Below are positions 31,227 through 42,232 of a stretch of DNA of 64,000 nucleotides, in pieces; position 1 is the stretch's first letter, and the number at the start of each line of letters is the position of its first letter. The DNA is from Aradus depressus (taxonomy: Eukaryota; Arthropoda; Insecta; Hemiptera; Aradidae), in contig OY759220.1 in assembly GCA_963662175.1 (NCBI GenBank), forward strand, positions 45,232,136-45,296,135. The letters are read 5' to 3'. The notes under the pieces were generated by a model, which was given only the letters and a program-made list of their open reading frames with translations, was not told where the DNA came from and searched no databases. The position numbers were made by a program, and so were the translations under genes.

Positions 31227-31370
31227 TTAAGTATACTCTTTTATTAAATTATTTATGTTCAAATTATTGGCCCTTTTATTTTCTATTGAAATTAAAGCCA
31301 GGTCCGATAATCGTTCCTGACAAATTGTTGTCCGTAAATAAGTTTTTATTAATTTTACTTCGAAAATGTT
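31227..31370 (-). pseudogene. hAT transposase C-terminal (dimerisation) fragment
   Basis: Reads FEVKLIKTYLRTTICQERLS then DLALISIENKRANNLNINNL, matching the end of hAT transposases (usual form: RSFS.LK.IK.YLRST....RL..LA.LSIE). The start is missing, so this is a relic. No TIRs could be assigned. Confidence 0.72.
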
Positions 31371-31806
31371 CTTCCGACCGAGGCAGATGTTACAGGAATA
31401 GTTAGGAAAATGAAAATTGCTGTAATTATTTCTGAAAATGTTTTGCCTAATAAATTTTGTTTGATTATTAAAAAAATCAATCAAGATCTTTAACCACTGA
31501 TAAATTTAAAAGTTAGTTTTTAAGGAGTTTTTTTTAATGATAATTGATTTTTTAAATTTGCCAATAAAAATAGGTAATACAAGGTGGAGCCTCGACGTGA
31601 CACCACACAGACGAACCGTCTATCTCTAAGAGGGGTGTTACACGTTCAATCTGGCATCAGTTCAGTCCGTGACCTTGATCATGAACTGACTGATGGTATA
31701 CTGATGGAATGTGGTTAGAGGTTACACGATCAGTCCAGACTGACGTCAGTCTATCTCCAAGAGTCGGTCAAGTAACACCTCTTGCTTCTTTAGTATTAAT
31801 ATTATT

Positions 31807-32233
31807 ATGGACTACAATAAAAAAAAAAAAAACGTGTATTACAATAATTGCTGCATTGTCTGCAAAAAGACGATTAAAAAGAAAACGATGGGCTAAAGAA
31901 TGGTTACTGAAAAGAGATGTTTATACGCATTTAAACTTAGTGAGAGAAATAAGAGGCACTGAAGATGAGGATTATGAAAATTATTATCGTATGAAAGATG
32001 CTTGTTTTGATAGCTTGCTCGTAATGGTCAAACCATTTTTGACAAAACAAGATAAATGCATGAGAAAGGCGATAAGTGCAGAAGAGAAGCTGGCTGTAAC
32101 CTTACGATTTCTTGCTACTGGGAGGAACATGAAAGACCTGAGATTTTCGGCTATAATGTCCACAGCTGCTATTGGCCAGGCTATAATGGACACTTGTGAA
32201 GCGCTACTTTATTCCCTTCAGTCTCATATTCAG
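31807..32233 (+). pseudogene. Harbinger transposase, N-terminal exon
   Basis: The clear homology starts at SAKRRLKRKRWAKEWLLKRD (about 31851). ATG 31807 is a possible start, but a 14-A run at 31812-31825 leaves it one base out of frame, so either the run has slipped or the start lies elsewhere. Then DEDYENYYRMKDACFDSLL and ISAEEKLAVTLRFLATGRNM, the helix-rich N-terminal domain of HARBI1-type transposases, ending SHIQ before donor GTAAGT at 32234. The next expected segment (W.FP.C.GAIDGKH, with the first catalytic Asp) is not found downstream. Confidence 0.8.
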
Positions 32234-32355
32234 GTAAGTGAATTTAACATATTTTTTTTAAACGAAAGTATTTATTAAAATAATATAAAAATATAAATTA
32301 AAAGAAGTAAGTAAACAATATATGTGAATAGTTAGAAAATAAAAAAATTAAGCAC

Positions 32356-32852
32356 TTATTTATTTTGCATAAAGTGAGCAAATAATGTACCGGTAGTGTA
32401 CTCAGGTTCACTACTTTCAGGTCTCAAAGCGAAATAAACCGGTTCGTCCGGTATTGTGACTTGTATCATGGTAGGAGGTGGCTCCGAAGAGGAGCCACTT
32501 CTTACATCTCCACATGGAGATGTAACGTCATTTGAGTAGACAGACGGCGCAGATCTAGGCGATTCACCTTGCTCATTAGGAGATGGCACATCTACGTTTA
32601 TTTGAACTGAATGTCTATTCAAATTGCCCAACTCTGCCTCAAATAATACATCATTTATTGCTTTTTTGGCAAACAGTTTTTGAGTCGGGTCGAGTCGATC
32701 CAAAGTTTGTGCCCAGTTGCATTGAGTTGCTAGTATTTCCTTTTGGTTCAGATTTTGATAAATATGCGACAGCTTTATCCAACAACTCGTTTTGCTTGTT
32801 GATTAGACTTTTCCTAACTCTGGTCGAAGGTCGTGGTGGAGGAAGCATGTTG
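32356..32852 (-). pseudogene. Harbinger companion protein, C-terminal exon
   Basis: Acceptor TTTTTGAATAG before 32852. Reads NMLPPPRPSTRVRKSLINKQ, ELLDKAVAYLSKSEPKG; a frameshift near 32700; then DRLDPTQKLFAKKAINDVLF, EAELGNLNRHSVQIN (BESS-like dimerisation segment). It ends at a stop at 32356 after a Ser/Pro-rich tail. This exon lies antisense between the two halves of the transposase. Confidence 0.75.
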
Positions 32853-32860
32853 CTATTCAA

Positions 32861-33514
32861 AAACCGGCACATTCAGGAGCATTATACCACAATTATAAGG
32901 GTTATTTCAGCATAGTTCTTATGGCATTAGCAAATTCGAACAAGGAATTTATAATGATAGATGTTGGAGCTAATGGACGTATATCTGATGGCGGTGTATT
33001 ATTCTACACTAAATTCTGGGAAAAGTTTACAAAAGGCGAATTGAATATACCAGATTGGTCACCATTGCCAAATACAAATGAAACATTTCCTTATGTTTTC
33101 CTATCTGACGAAGCTTTTTCACTAGGCATAAATTTAATGAAACCATTCTCGCAAAGTGCGTGTACTGCTAACCAATCTACATTTAACTATCGATTGTCAA
33201 GAGCTAGGTCAGTTGTTGAAGGCGCTTTTGGTATATTAAGGTCTAAATTTGGAATCTTCCAAAAAGCTATATGTTTTGAGCCTAAAAAAGCAGCAACCAT
33301 AGTGGCAACTTGCTGTTATTTACATAATTATTTGCTTAAAACTCAGCCGCGGGCATCAAATTGGAGAATCACAGCACCGGATGAAGTTATTGATTTCTCT
33401 GATTTGCAGCCCAGTGGAAATAGAAATTCATCAAAGGATGCAAAAAGTGTCAGGGAAAAATTTTGTAACTACTTCAATAACGAAGGAAAACTGCAGATAG
33501 GTAAAAATGACTAA
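32861..33514 (+). pseudogene. Harbinger transposase, C-terminal part (DDE domain)
   Basis: Begins KPAHSGALYHNYKGYFSIVL then NKEFIMIDVGANGRISDGG with the second catalytic Asp, and RARSVVEGAFGILRSKFGIF with the catalytic Glu. It ends at TGA/TAA 33514. The open frame starts abruptly 8 bases after the antisense exon acceptor. The part with the first Asp is absent, so this copy cannot make a full enzyme. Confidence 0.85.
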
Positions 33515-33716
33515 AATAAAAAACAATGTTGTTTTAGTAACCTATAAGAAGTAACCCAAAATAAAACCATAATTACTTTTTTATTTTATGAGTTTGAGTT
33601 CATTAGAAAAATTATGAAATATTTATAATAACATAGCTTTAAATAAATTTGTGTACCTTATCTTAGTAAAAATATATGTATTTCTAATGAAAACTAATAA
33701 GTGTATAGATTCTTAC

Positions 33717-34153
33717 CTGGGGTTTCTCAAACTTGTTCAAAAAATGAAGATATTCGAAGGTCCAACTCTTCCTCACAATGTGTACACGCCGAAGAGTTGG
33801 ACCTTCGAATATCTTCGATGATGATGTCATCATCTGCCCCAACACCAGATCTTCTAGACTGTTCTATTTTTTTCAGATCCCGACGATAATTGGAGCGTAG
33901 AGTATTTTTTTTTTTTTACATCCTCTACCGTGGATGCCGGTTTGACTTTTTTAAAAATAACAAGCAACTTTTGTAGAGATTCATGTCTCTTATATTTATT
34001 TACATAAAACCTATGGGTTTTATCCCATAAGAGAGGCAACGATTCAAGATTTAATATAAACTCTTTCTCCGGTTCCAATGATGGAGGAGGTGTCGTGGCA
34101 GGATTAATTTCGCAGCTGGGAGAGTGGGACATACCGGAACCGTCCGTCTCCAT
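33717..34153 (-). pseudogene. Harbinger companion protein, MADF-domain exon
   Basis: ATG at 34153. Acidic start, then FILNLESLPLLWDKTHRFYV, NKYKRHESLQKLLVIFKKVK (MADF/Myb-SANT fold that recruits transposase to the TIRs). A frameshift follows at the poly-A near 33910, with continuation LRSNYRRDLKKIEQSRR. A 26-bp inverted repeat lies over CEELDLRI near the end, then donor GTAAGA at 33716. Confidence 0.8.
33746..33816. repeat. perfect 26-bp inverted repeat, 19-base loop
   Basis: GAAGATATTCGAAGGTCCAA.. (33746-33771) is exactly reverse-complemented at 33791-33816. It lies inside the MADF exon, and the duplication of coding sequence in inverse order breaks the frame there. Confidence 0.92.
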
Positions 34154-34369
34154 CGCTGTCTCAGCTGTGACTGACGCCAGACTGATAAGAATGTAGCTAC
34201 ACGATCAGTCTTGCATCAGTTCAGTCAAGACTGATGGAAATTATCAAAATATTTAAAAATCCATCAGTTCAGTCCATCAGTCAACGCAATAAACGATCAG
34301 TTTCCTGTCAGTCTGACCAAGGTCACGGACTGAACTGATGCCAGATTGACGTGTAACACCCTTCTTAGA

Positions 34370-35647
34370 TAAGCCGGAGGGCAATGAAAAAAGCCGGAGG
34401 CTTGGCAGCCCTGCTCAGAAGTGGTTATGAAAAACATCTAAAGAGTGAGTTTGTTTATACTCCCGCCAACCCGTCGCTACGCCACTGAATCGGTGCCACA
34501 GGCTCAACCCATATTCTATTGTCCTTAGTGGACTATTTTAGTTAGGATTAACCAAAATATATTTTTTATCTCACTAATGGTTGACTATAATCTTATCTGA
34601 TATAAATAATCAGTGCCACAAGAACCACTGTGGAACAAGAACCATTAAATTATGTAAAACAAATAAATAAATAATTAAAACAAAAATAATAAATAATAAA
34701 CATTAAATATAATAAAATAAATATTAAAATAATTTAATTAATAATAATTAAAACAAACAAATAAAATTAAAATAATTAAATTACCACATTTCCTGTAGAA
34801 ATTTTGTAGCTGATCTTCTAAATTTTGATTAGTAGTTTCCGAAAAGGGCCCTAAAAGAATATCAAAAGTTCAAGACGTGCAATTTTTAAGAAAGTGCACG
34901 TATAAAAAAAAATTAAATTAACAAACTTTTGATTTGGACTACTTCTAAATTTATCAAAGAGGTGCCATATTGTTTTTCTAAATTTTGCAAAAATATTAAA
35001 TCTAATCCAAAGGTATCAATTATCTTACTGGGTTAAAAGGGAAAATGAATTAACATAGAATAAGAGTACAAATATTTAGGTTTATTTACTTAAATCTACA
35101 TTATAAAATTAAAAACTAAGATTGGAACAAAAATCAAACTATTTAAAAGAAAAATCTTACAAACTAAATTCTCAAAACTATTTCATTTTTTTTTCTGTTT
35201 TATATATTGGCCATTATTTATATTAATGTTTTATATTTTGGGGATATATATTATGTACATATAAATAAATAAAAGTATCACCTTTGCGCATCGATTTCAA
35301 TGTTATATCACACCTTTTTGGTAAACCACATCTTAAGCCTAAACATTTATCTCACTCCTAGCCTGTCCACCTTCACATCTCTACCAGACCTTCTCACCTC
35401 CACAATGCAACTTCGACTCTCATTTAGAACACAGCTGATCATCCTCTTTTGTTTTTCATTCATTGGTTGTTTCAAAACGAAACGTGACTTCATATATTTA
35501 TTTACTAATTTAGTTACTTCATTGTTTTTATACAAATAAATATAATTAATTTTATAATATATTATTAATAATTAAAATGTGTGTAATTTTATACATTTTT
35601 AATAAATAACATGGACTAGATTTAAAAAAAATAATACATATATATAT
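34370..35647. other. AT-rich gap, nothing recognised
   Basis: Between the Harbinger element and the LTR element. It contains a short GC-richer stretch (34370-34500) with AAGCCGGAGG twice. I found no ORF with support. Confidence 0.6.
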
Positions 35648-36517
35648 TGTAACGCTCGTTTTTCTACCTTTTGGATTTATTAATCGCGAAAAGAAAAAAA
35701 TACTATAAAACGAAGTTACATTCATAAATTCATAATAAAAAAAGATGAGATGAAATGGTTGCTTTAACATTAAAAGAAACAATGAACAATAAATTACATT
35801 TTTTGTTAAATTAGTTTATTTTATATCTTAAAATTTCCTTTTTTTTCTATATTTTTTATAAAAAATTTGGTGTTAGTTACATGGCGTACACACATAGATT
35901 TACCACACATACAGGCTTGGAATACTCCAACTGATGGCAAGATGATCCAGTTGTTGTTTCATTTGCGATAATAGGTTGCAGTGGGACTCCTGGGTTTTAT
36001 CCCTTGAATTATATCATGTTCTGTTCTCTCGACTTTCGTACTCTCGTTCAATGTCTCGTCATCACATGACCATCGATCATAACGTGATACTCTTTATCGG
36101 TGCTTCCGGGTCCTCAGGCATATCACTCGTTCACTAAACACATTTTTATTAGTATGTCACTCCTCTAAGCACCTCCCCACTCACACTCTCACAACGAACA
36201 ACCCTCTTTTTTTACCCTGCCTAGAAAACATGGCCTCCTTATATCATGTCGATATTTCATTGGTCACATGTTCCAGTGCCTTTTCAATTTTTTTTCTTTT
36301 AAAACCATTAACATATTTTTTTTTTATACAACTTCATGACAGCACAGGTTTACATAATTATTTTTATGCAGGCCAATCATCAACATTATTTAATTTTATT
36401 GACAGAAAAAAATGCAATACGGATAACCCCTATGCAACTCTAGTAGGCGTGGTCTAGTCGGCAGTAATACTCCCCTCTACTCTCATACATCCATGTAGGG
36501 TCACATAGACCGCTACA
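35648..36517 (-). repeat. LTR (3' LTR in element orientation)
   Basis: 870 bp, TG..CA ends. Compared with 42233-43101 I see about four substitutions (for example C/T at 35664, A/G at 35699, C/A near 36216) and a homopolymer length change. Confidence 0.92.
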
Positions 36518-38447
36518 TTGCCTTAACCATGTAATAAAAAAAATATACAATACATATTTTTTTTCTATTTGCATAATTACAATTTGCATTATTGACGAAA
36601 TTACTTGTTATTGATCGATTACATTCTCTGATCAGTTTGCCTCCATCCGTACTCAATATGGCGACATGATAACTAACGACTATCATATATAATATAAACA
36701 AGAAAAAAAAACTACATCATTATCGATTTATTTATTTATTATTTTTTTTCTTTTAAATACTTCTGAGGGTAACTTTTCACTTTACAATACTATCCAAAGA
36801 TGGTAAAAAGACAATTATGATCTACTATTTTATTTACCTTAGGCTAGATTATGTATTATATTAATTTTTCTTTTATTATTATTAACTAAATCAGGACGAC
36901 GCTGATTCCTTACTGCAACAATTACCTTACTTTTTTTTATTCATACTACCCATCACTTCTCTCTTCTACATACACCAATGCACATCCAAAAATCCAACAA
37001 TACTCAACCTTTTCCATACAATATACCAACTATCCTAACTATAATATAAATTTATTAAATAATCTCCCTGGTATCTCTTAACCATCCTGATCTCCTTGGA
37101 TCTTCGCCTACTACCATAAAATACTCATAATCCAATTCCTTCCCACCTATAGGCTAAGCCTAAAAATTTTTAATATTCATTCTTTAATCCTTCCTTCTAT
37201 TTAAAAGTACAATTCCCTCTCTCCTTTCAATTATCTATTTTTTTTCTTATTTACTTCCTTCATTACCATATTTATTTATTATTTAATATTCCATTTACCA
37301 ATATCAATGCTACTTTTCTCAATTCGTCTATTTATTTCCATCATTTCTACAACAACTAGACATAACCCGGATAATTATTTATATTTTCAATTCCTTTTAT
37401 TATGGTTATTTTATTCCTTTATTTTTTTACTACTTTTATTTACACCATTTCGACTTACTTTCCCTATTGATTTACTGTACTAATTTTTATATAATGCTTT
37501 TAAGATGATATTCTTAAAAAAAATATTCTTATAACATTTTCCCCGTTTCACTTACAAATTTTTTTTTTTTTTTTTATTATAATACAGAATTACGTTCAAG
37601 GTTATATTTCAATATTATATGTTTTTATTTTTTTATTATCCAATTTAGGATAATTCCTTTTATCAATCTATTATACTGAACCTACGAGCGATTATTGCTC
37701 AAAACAAAAACCATTTGTGGGTTAATATAGCTCGTTTCCGTAAGGACGCCAAACTCCTTAAATCAACAGGGCCCACGTTGTTGACAATTACGGTTTAATA
37801 ACAATAACAAACCCTTTAAACTAATATTTTTTTTTATTATTAATATTTTTATTTTTATCAGCAATATACCATAAAAAGAAAAACGCATGCATAAATATCA
37901 ATAAATAGTTCATCTCGAGACTAACCCTTATATAAAATCTCCCATAACATAACAACATCCACCATTAATATAATATTCCAATAAATAAATATGGTTTTAT
38001 TTAAAAACATTTAAAATCACAAATTTTCTGTTCAGAATGCAGAGTACACTACACATTATTTACATATAATTTAATTTAATTATAATTTTTTATTTTTTTA
38101 TTCTTTGACAGAGCATCACCCACTATAATATTCATTAATTATTCTAATTATTTCCAATTACCACAGTTCTATCTCTCATCCTATAACATATTCAATATAA
38201 AACTCAATAAAATATTCACACCATAAAAATACCTGCCATCAATATTTACAATCAGTAACAACAATTTTCGGACAATTTATAATTTTGTTTTTCTTTTGCA
38301 GTTACACATAGTTATATGGCAAAATATTTAATTCAAGCAAAGTTTTAAATTTCGAGATCATCAATCATTTCAAAACGCCGTAAAACAATTAATTAAACAT
38401 TTACAGCTAATAGGAAATTTTGCATTAATAATTGAAGACAAGAAATT
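36518..38447. other. LTR element interior, AT-rich, no coding content seen
   Basis: Next to the left LTR the minus strand reads CATGGTTAAGGCAA before TGTAGC, a weak polypurine-like stretch. No pol-type motif is visible on either strand. Confidence 0.5.
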
Positions 38448-38614
38448 CACGTAACAAAATTTTCTGGACACCTGTTGTTTGTTTTGTAAATAAATGCGAC
38501 TCTGATCATGATCTTTAATCCCTTCTCAACCAACCGCTAATACCGAACAAATGAAATGTGTTTATATACTTCTATTACTGCATTCAGTAGTTATTTGTAT
38601 TTACTGCTGTCAAG

Positions 38615-40155
38615 ATGGGTCAAACATCTTTTGAAGTTCAACAGATAATAATTTTTAATTATGAAAAAGGATTAAGTGTCCGCAAAATCGGTGGTATGGT
38701 AGGCCGGAGTAAAAGCACCGTAGCCGATGTAATTCGAAGGTATAAGCACGAGGATCGGATAGATTTGAAATCTTCCTCTGGCCGTCCAAGAGTATTAAAC
38801 GACCGAGAAAGGTGTAGCGTTGTCCGGAAAATTAACAACAAGCCCTCGAGGAGTGCACCTCAGATCGTCGCCGAGGTATACAGAGAAACGGGAAAGAAAG
38901 TTCACCCACAAAATGTTCGAAGAATTCTAAAAGAAGCAGGATATAATGGGAGAGTACCAAAAACCGTTTCTGAGTGAAAAAAATATAAAAAAAAAGATTG
39001 AGCTTCGCAAAAGAGTTCCAGAATCATTCAGAAATTTTTTGGAGTAATGTCATTCATCTGCGAGGTAAAATAAACTTAAGCACTCCGTCCTTCGGATGGG
39101 ATGTTAAGCGATGGTCATGAGCCTGTACGATGTCAGGTCAAAGCGTTTGAGCTCTCACATAAACACACGCATGCAATTGATCTCTGATGTTCCCACGAAA
39201 ATTTTTAGTACATATTATTATGTATACATATATTATATGTATAGGGAAGTAAACAAAAGTAAAGTAATAGTATATGTATACATATATTACATGGAAGTAA
39301 ACGGACATGATCTGGAAACATTTATTTGTCGAAATATCGGAGAAAAAACATTTAAATTAGAAAAATTGGGTACTTAGTTTCTTTAGAGGGAAGGTGGAGG
39401 GGATAGAGTAGGGGGAAGGGACGGTTTCTGCCGAGGGTCAGCGCTGCTGTCGCTCTCTTCCAACGTCATATCACAAAAATCTAGTTTTCTGACATTACAT
39501 GACCTGAGATTTCTTTTTATGTTGTGAAGAGTTACAAGATACAAGAATATTTTATTATTGCGGTTTGTTCTATTGCAAGCAAATACTTTTGAATGTAAGT
39601 TTAATATATTTAGTCCCGACAGTCGCGACAAAATTTGGAGAAGGCGTAATGAGGAGCTGAATCCAAAAAATTTAAAACCAATAGTAAAACATGGGGGTGG
39701 CTCAGTGATGGTGTGGGGGTGTATGGCGTCTAGTGGAACTGGTGAACTGGTTTTCATTGAAACCACCATGACTGGAAAAGTTTATGCCGAATTACTAAGG
39801 AGCAATTTGAAAAAGAGTGCTGAAAAACTTGGGATTTTACGGACTTTTCATTTTTACCAAGACAACAATCCGAAACACACCTGTGAATTGGTACGTACTT
39901 GGCTTTTGTATAACTGCCCTAAAGTTATGAAACCCCCCCCAATCGCCCGATCTCAACCCAATTGAACACGTATGGGGTGAGCTCGACAGGAAAATTCGAT
40001 TAACACCCATTGCTTCAAAAAACGAATTGAAACAAAAGTTATTAGAAGAGTGGGGTAAAATATCTCCAAATTTCACCAAAAAATTAGTTTCATCATCAAT
40101 GCCGAATCGAATGAAAGATGTTATTACACAAAAAGGGTACCCAACCAAATATTAA
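38615..40155 (+). pseudogene. Tc1/mariner transposase, interrupted
   Basis: ATG 38615 begins the paired HTH DNA-binding domain: FEVQQIIIFNYEKGLSVRKI, GRSKSTVADVIRRYKHEDRI, GRPR (GRPR-like hook), ending with a stop at 38977. Homology continues in another frame to FWSNVI near 39054. A ~535-base insertion follows, removing the first catalytic Asp (SDE). From 39591: ECKFNIFSPDSRDKIWRRR, GGGSVMVWGCMASSGTGELV, FYQDNNPKHTC (second Asp). A frameshift in the C run near 39940 precedes SPDLNPIEHVWGELDRKI with the catalytic Glu. Ends about 40155. Confidence 0.88.
39056..39590 (+). repeat. insertion in the Tc1 transposase containing SINE-like sequence
   Basis: Begins with AACTTAAGCACTCCGTCCTT CGGATGGGAT, the TTGAGCACGTCGTCCTTCGG phrase of the SINE-derived repeat at 47.6-49.8 kb. 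A pair of TATGTATACATATATTA repeats follows. The rest is not recognised. Confidence 0.6.
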
Positions 40156-41027
40156 TTAACATTATGGTTTTTGAATTTGTGAAATCGTAAAAAAAACATT
40201 GAATTTATTTATAGTTGTTTACATTTTTGTACGAAAATTTTTGTTACCTACATTACTTGTTATAAAATTTATTAAATTAAAATATTTATTTGTTCTAATC
40301 AAAGCTGTTTTTCATTTATCCTAACCCACTTTTGAATTCTTATTCTTGATTGAAAAATGGCTTTAATTATTTTTTTAAATTATTTTTTATTACTTTTGCA
40401 TTTAATTATTATAATTTTTTATTGAAAAATCAAACCGTCCGAACATTTTTGTTACTGGCTGTACATTATTATGGTTATAACTAAAGTTTATCATTGTTAT
40501 ATCTTTTATAACATTACAGATTCACTACAAAATTCAATAAACAGCAGGACATACCATAAACAAATACACAATCAATATTAACATTATTTGACGTGTTTAC
40601 AAACTTCAGTTGTTTATCATAAAAGACTCTAACAGCTGTCTTATCCTTTATCTATTTATCAGTTCAACTTGCAAAGACTTAGTTGCCATCTCATTTCTCT
40701 TACGCTCCATATTTTGTTATTTTAGTTTTTACTTTAATTTCAATTATTTATTAATTAGACAGCTCAAACACCGAGTGACACCTTCTTTGTTTACATTTAT
40801 ATTATTCATTTTTATCAACACAAATTTTACACGCAAACTAACTCAGGTACATTTTTCCATCACTTAATTATATCATTTTATTTTGCAATTATTCATTTCG
40901 ACAAAATTTAACATATTGACTGATACTTTCTACGTTTATTTTTTTTTTTATTAATTTTAATGTTACATTTTATAGTTCCAGATCATAATCCTAGACAAGC
41001 AATTTTTAATATCCAAAATTTCATCGG

Positions 41028-42065
41028 TTAAACACTTATTATTTTCTTTCTTTTATATTTATAATTTAGTTTACGATTATCTTTTCTCCGATATTTATGA
41101 TTGTTATTTATAATTATTTTTCTGTCTTTCTGTTCCTGCCTTTGACCTAGGTATAATGTTTTTGAATTTTCAAAATATTCTTTATTATTATGTTTGAAAT
41201 TTGATCTCTTATAATTTTTATAACTGTAACTTTTGTTAATTATATTTACACATTTATCTGAATTTATTTCTCTACATCCAAATTTTTTAGGACTCTTACT
41301 TTTATTTCTTTTATGTTTTCTTAAGTTAGGGATCTTTTTATGATATAATACTTTTATTTTTCTACAATTATCATAATTATGTTTTTTTATAACAATACCA
41401 TTAGTTATTATGGTTTTAATAAATTTCAATTTGTCTAGCTTCTTATTGATGTTTATATTTTCCTTTATTTCTCCATTTTCCTGTCCCTCTTCACTCATAT
41501 TTTTATTTAATTTACTCTCGACAGCTTCTACCGCACTTTCTATCTTATTATTTAATTGTTCACATTTATGATTTATTTCTAAACTTTGATCACTAAATTT
41601 ATCAATCTTATTATTTACTTCATCGAAACGTTTGTTTAAATATTTTTTTATATTCTCAAATTTTGCGCTTACGTCCTCTTTTAATTCATCAATTTTTGAA
41701 TTTAGTTCTAACTTCATTTCATTAAAATGTTTTGATTGTTGCTCGAATTTTACACTTACTTCCGAATGATTTGCGTTCATATTTTTTATTACCATTTCCA
41801 TCATTGTTTTTAAACTCACATTCGTCTCACTCTCCGGCTGAAGGCCCTCATCCGTTTTATTTTTAATACTTTTTGGAGTTGATGTTTCTCTCTCTTTTTC
41901 TACCTCTTCACTCATTGTTAAATCATATATACCCGATTCTGGTTGGGTACTCGGTCCCTCACTATAAATATTGCTTTCCCTACGATCGTCTGTATCCTCT
42001 ACCGCAACTACAACCCGTTCTGTTTTCCCTTCTCCCAAGTCCACATAAATAATTTCCTCCGCCAT
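41028..42065 (-). CDS. gag-position coiled-coil protein of the LTR element
   Basis: Probable start ATG 42065 (MAEEIIYVDLGEGKTERVVV); the frame is open further up to 42137, but that extension is hydrophobic and less likely. About 345 residues. First 110: acidic and Ser/Thr-rich. About 110-215: a long coiled coil (KTMMEMVIKNMNANHSEVSV, NKRFDEVNNKIDKFSDQSLE). Last 130: very basic, Lys/Asn/Tyr-rich. There is no CCHC knuckle and no protease motif. The basic tail could bind RNA as a nucleocapsid does. That role is inferred from position only. Confidence 0.6.
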   Translation of the reverse strand: MAEEIIYVDLGEGKTERVVVAVEDTDDRRESNIYSEGPSTQPESGIYDLTMSEEVEKERETSTPKSIKNKTDEGLQPESETNVSLKTMMEMVIKNMNANHSEVSVKFEQQSKHFNEMKLELNSKIDELKEDVSAKFENIKKYLNKRFDEVNNKIDKFSDQSLEINHKCEQLNNKIESAVEAVESKLNKNMSEEGQENGEIKENININKKLDKLKFIKTIITNGIVIKKHNYDNCRKIKVLYHKKIPNLRKHKRNKSKSPKKFGCREINSDKCVNIINKSYSYKNYKRSNFKHNNKEYFENSKTLYLGQRQEQKDRKIIINNNHKYRRKDNRKLNYKYKRKKIISV

Positions 42066-42232
42066 GGTATCAAAAATATACAAAATACAAATTCTTAAAT
42101 TTAAAAAAATCACAATAAAAATTATTTTCTGCGTCACCCTTCACTCACTCATCATGTCCAATATTTCTGGGCGCCATATTTAATATTCTTTATTTTTATG
42201 ATAATTTACTGTCCTCTGTTCGTTGCGACAAT

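Larger units (their letters stand above)
31626..34368 (+). mobile_element. PIF/Harbinger DNA transposon
   Basis: The terminal inverted repeats are about 48 bp. Left: CTAAGAGGGGTGTTACACGT, then CTGGCATCAGTTCAGTCCGT. The right, read inward, is CTAAGAAGGGTGTTACACGT with the same continuation, one base shorter. Subterminal repeats (CAGTC..ACTGAT) are plentiful. It encodes a transposase (plus strand) and a MADF/BESS-type companion (minus strand), the usual two-gene content of the superfamily. Both genes are damaged. Confidence 0.9.
38448..40462 (+). mobile_element. Tc1/mariner element, decayed
   Basis: Right end, read inward: ACAGCCAGTAACAAAAATGT. Left end: a worn CACGTAACAAAATTTTCTGG. TA follows the right end. 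A Tc1-type transposase lies between them, in pieces. It sits inside the LTR element, opposite in strand to its gag-like ORF. Confidence 0.82.

Noticed and set aside
32235..32860. Simple intron of the Harbinger transposase
   Set aside because: It has a good donor, but the sequence is mostly antisense companion exon and the next transposase codons expected after the intron are absent, so the gap is more than an intron.
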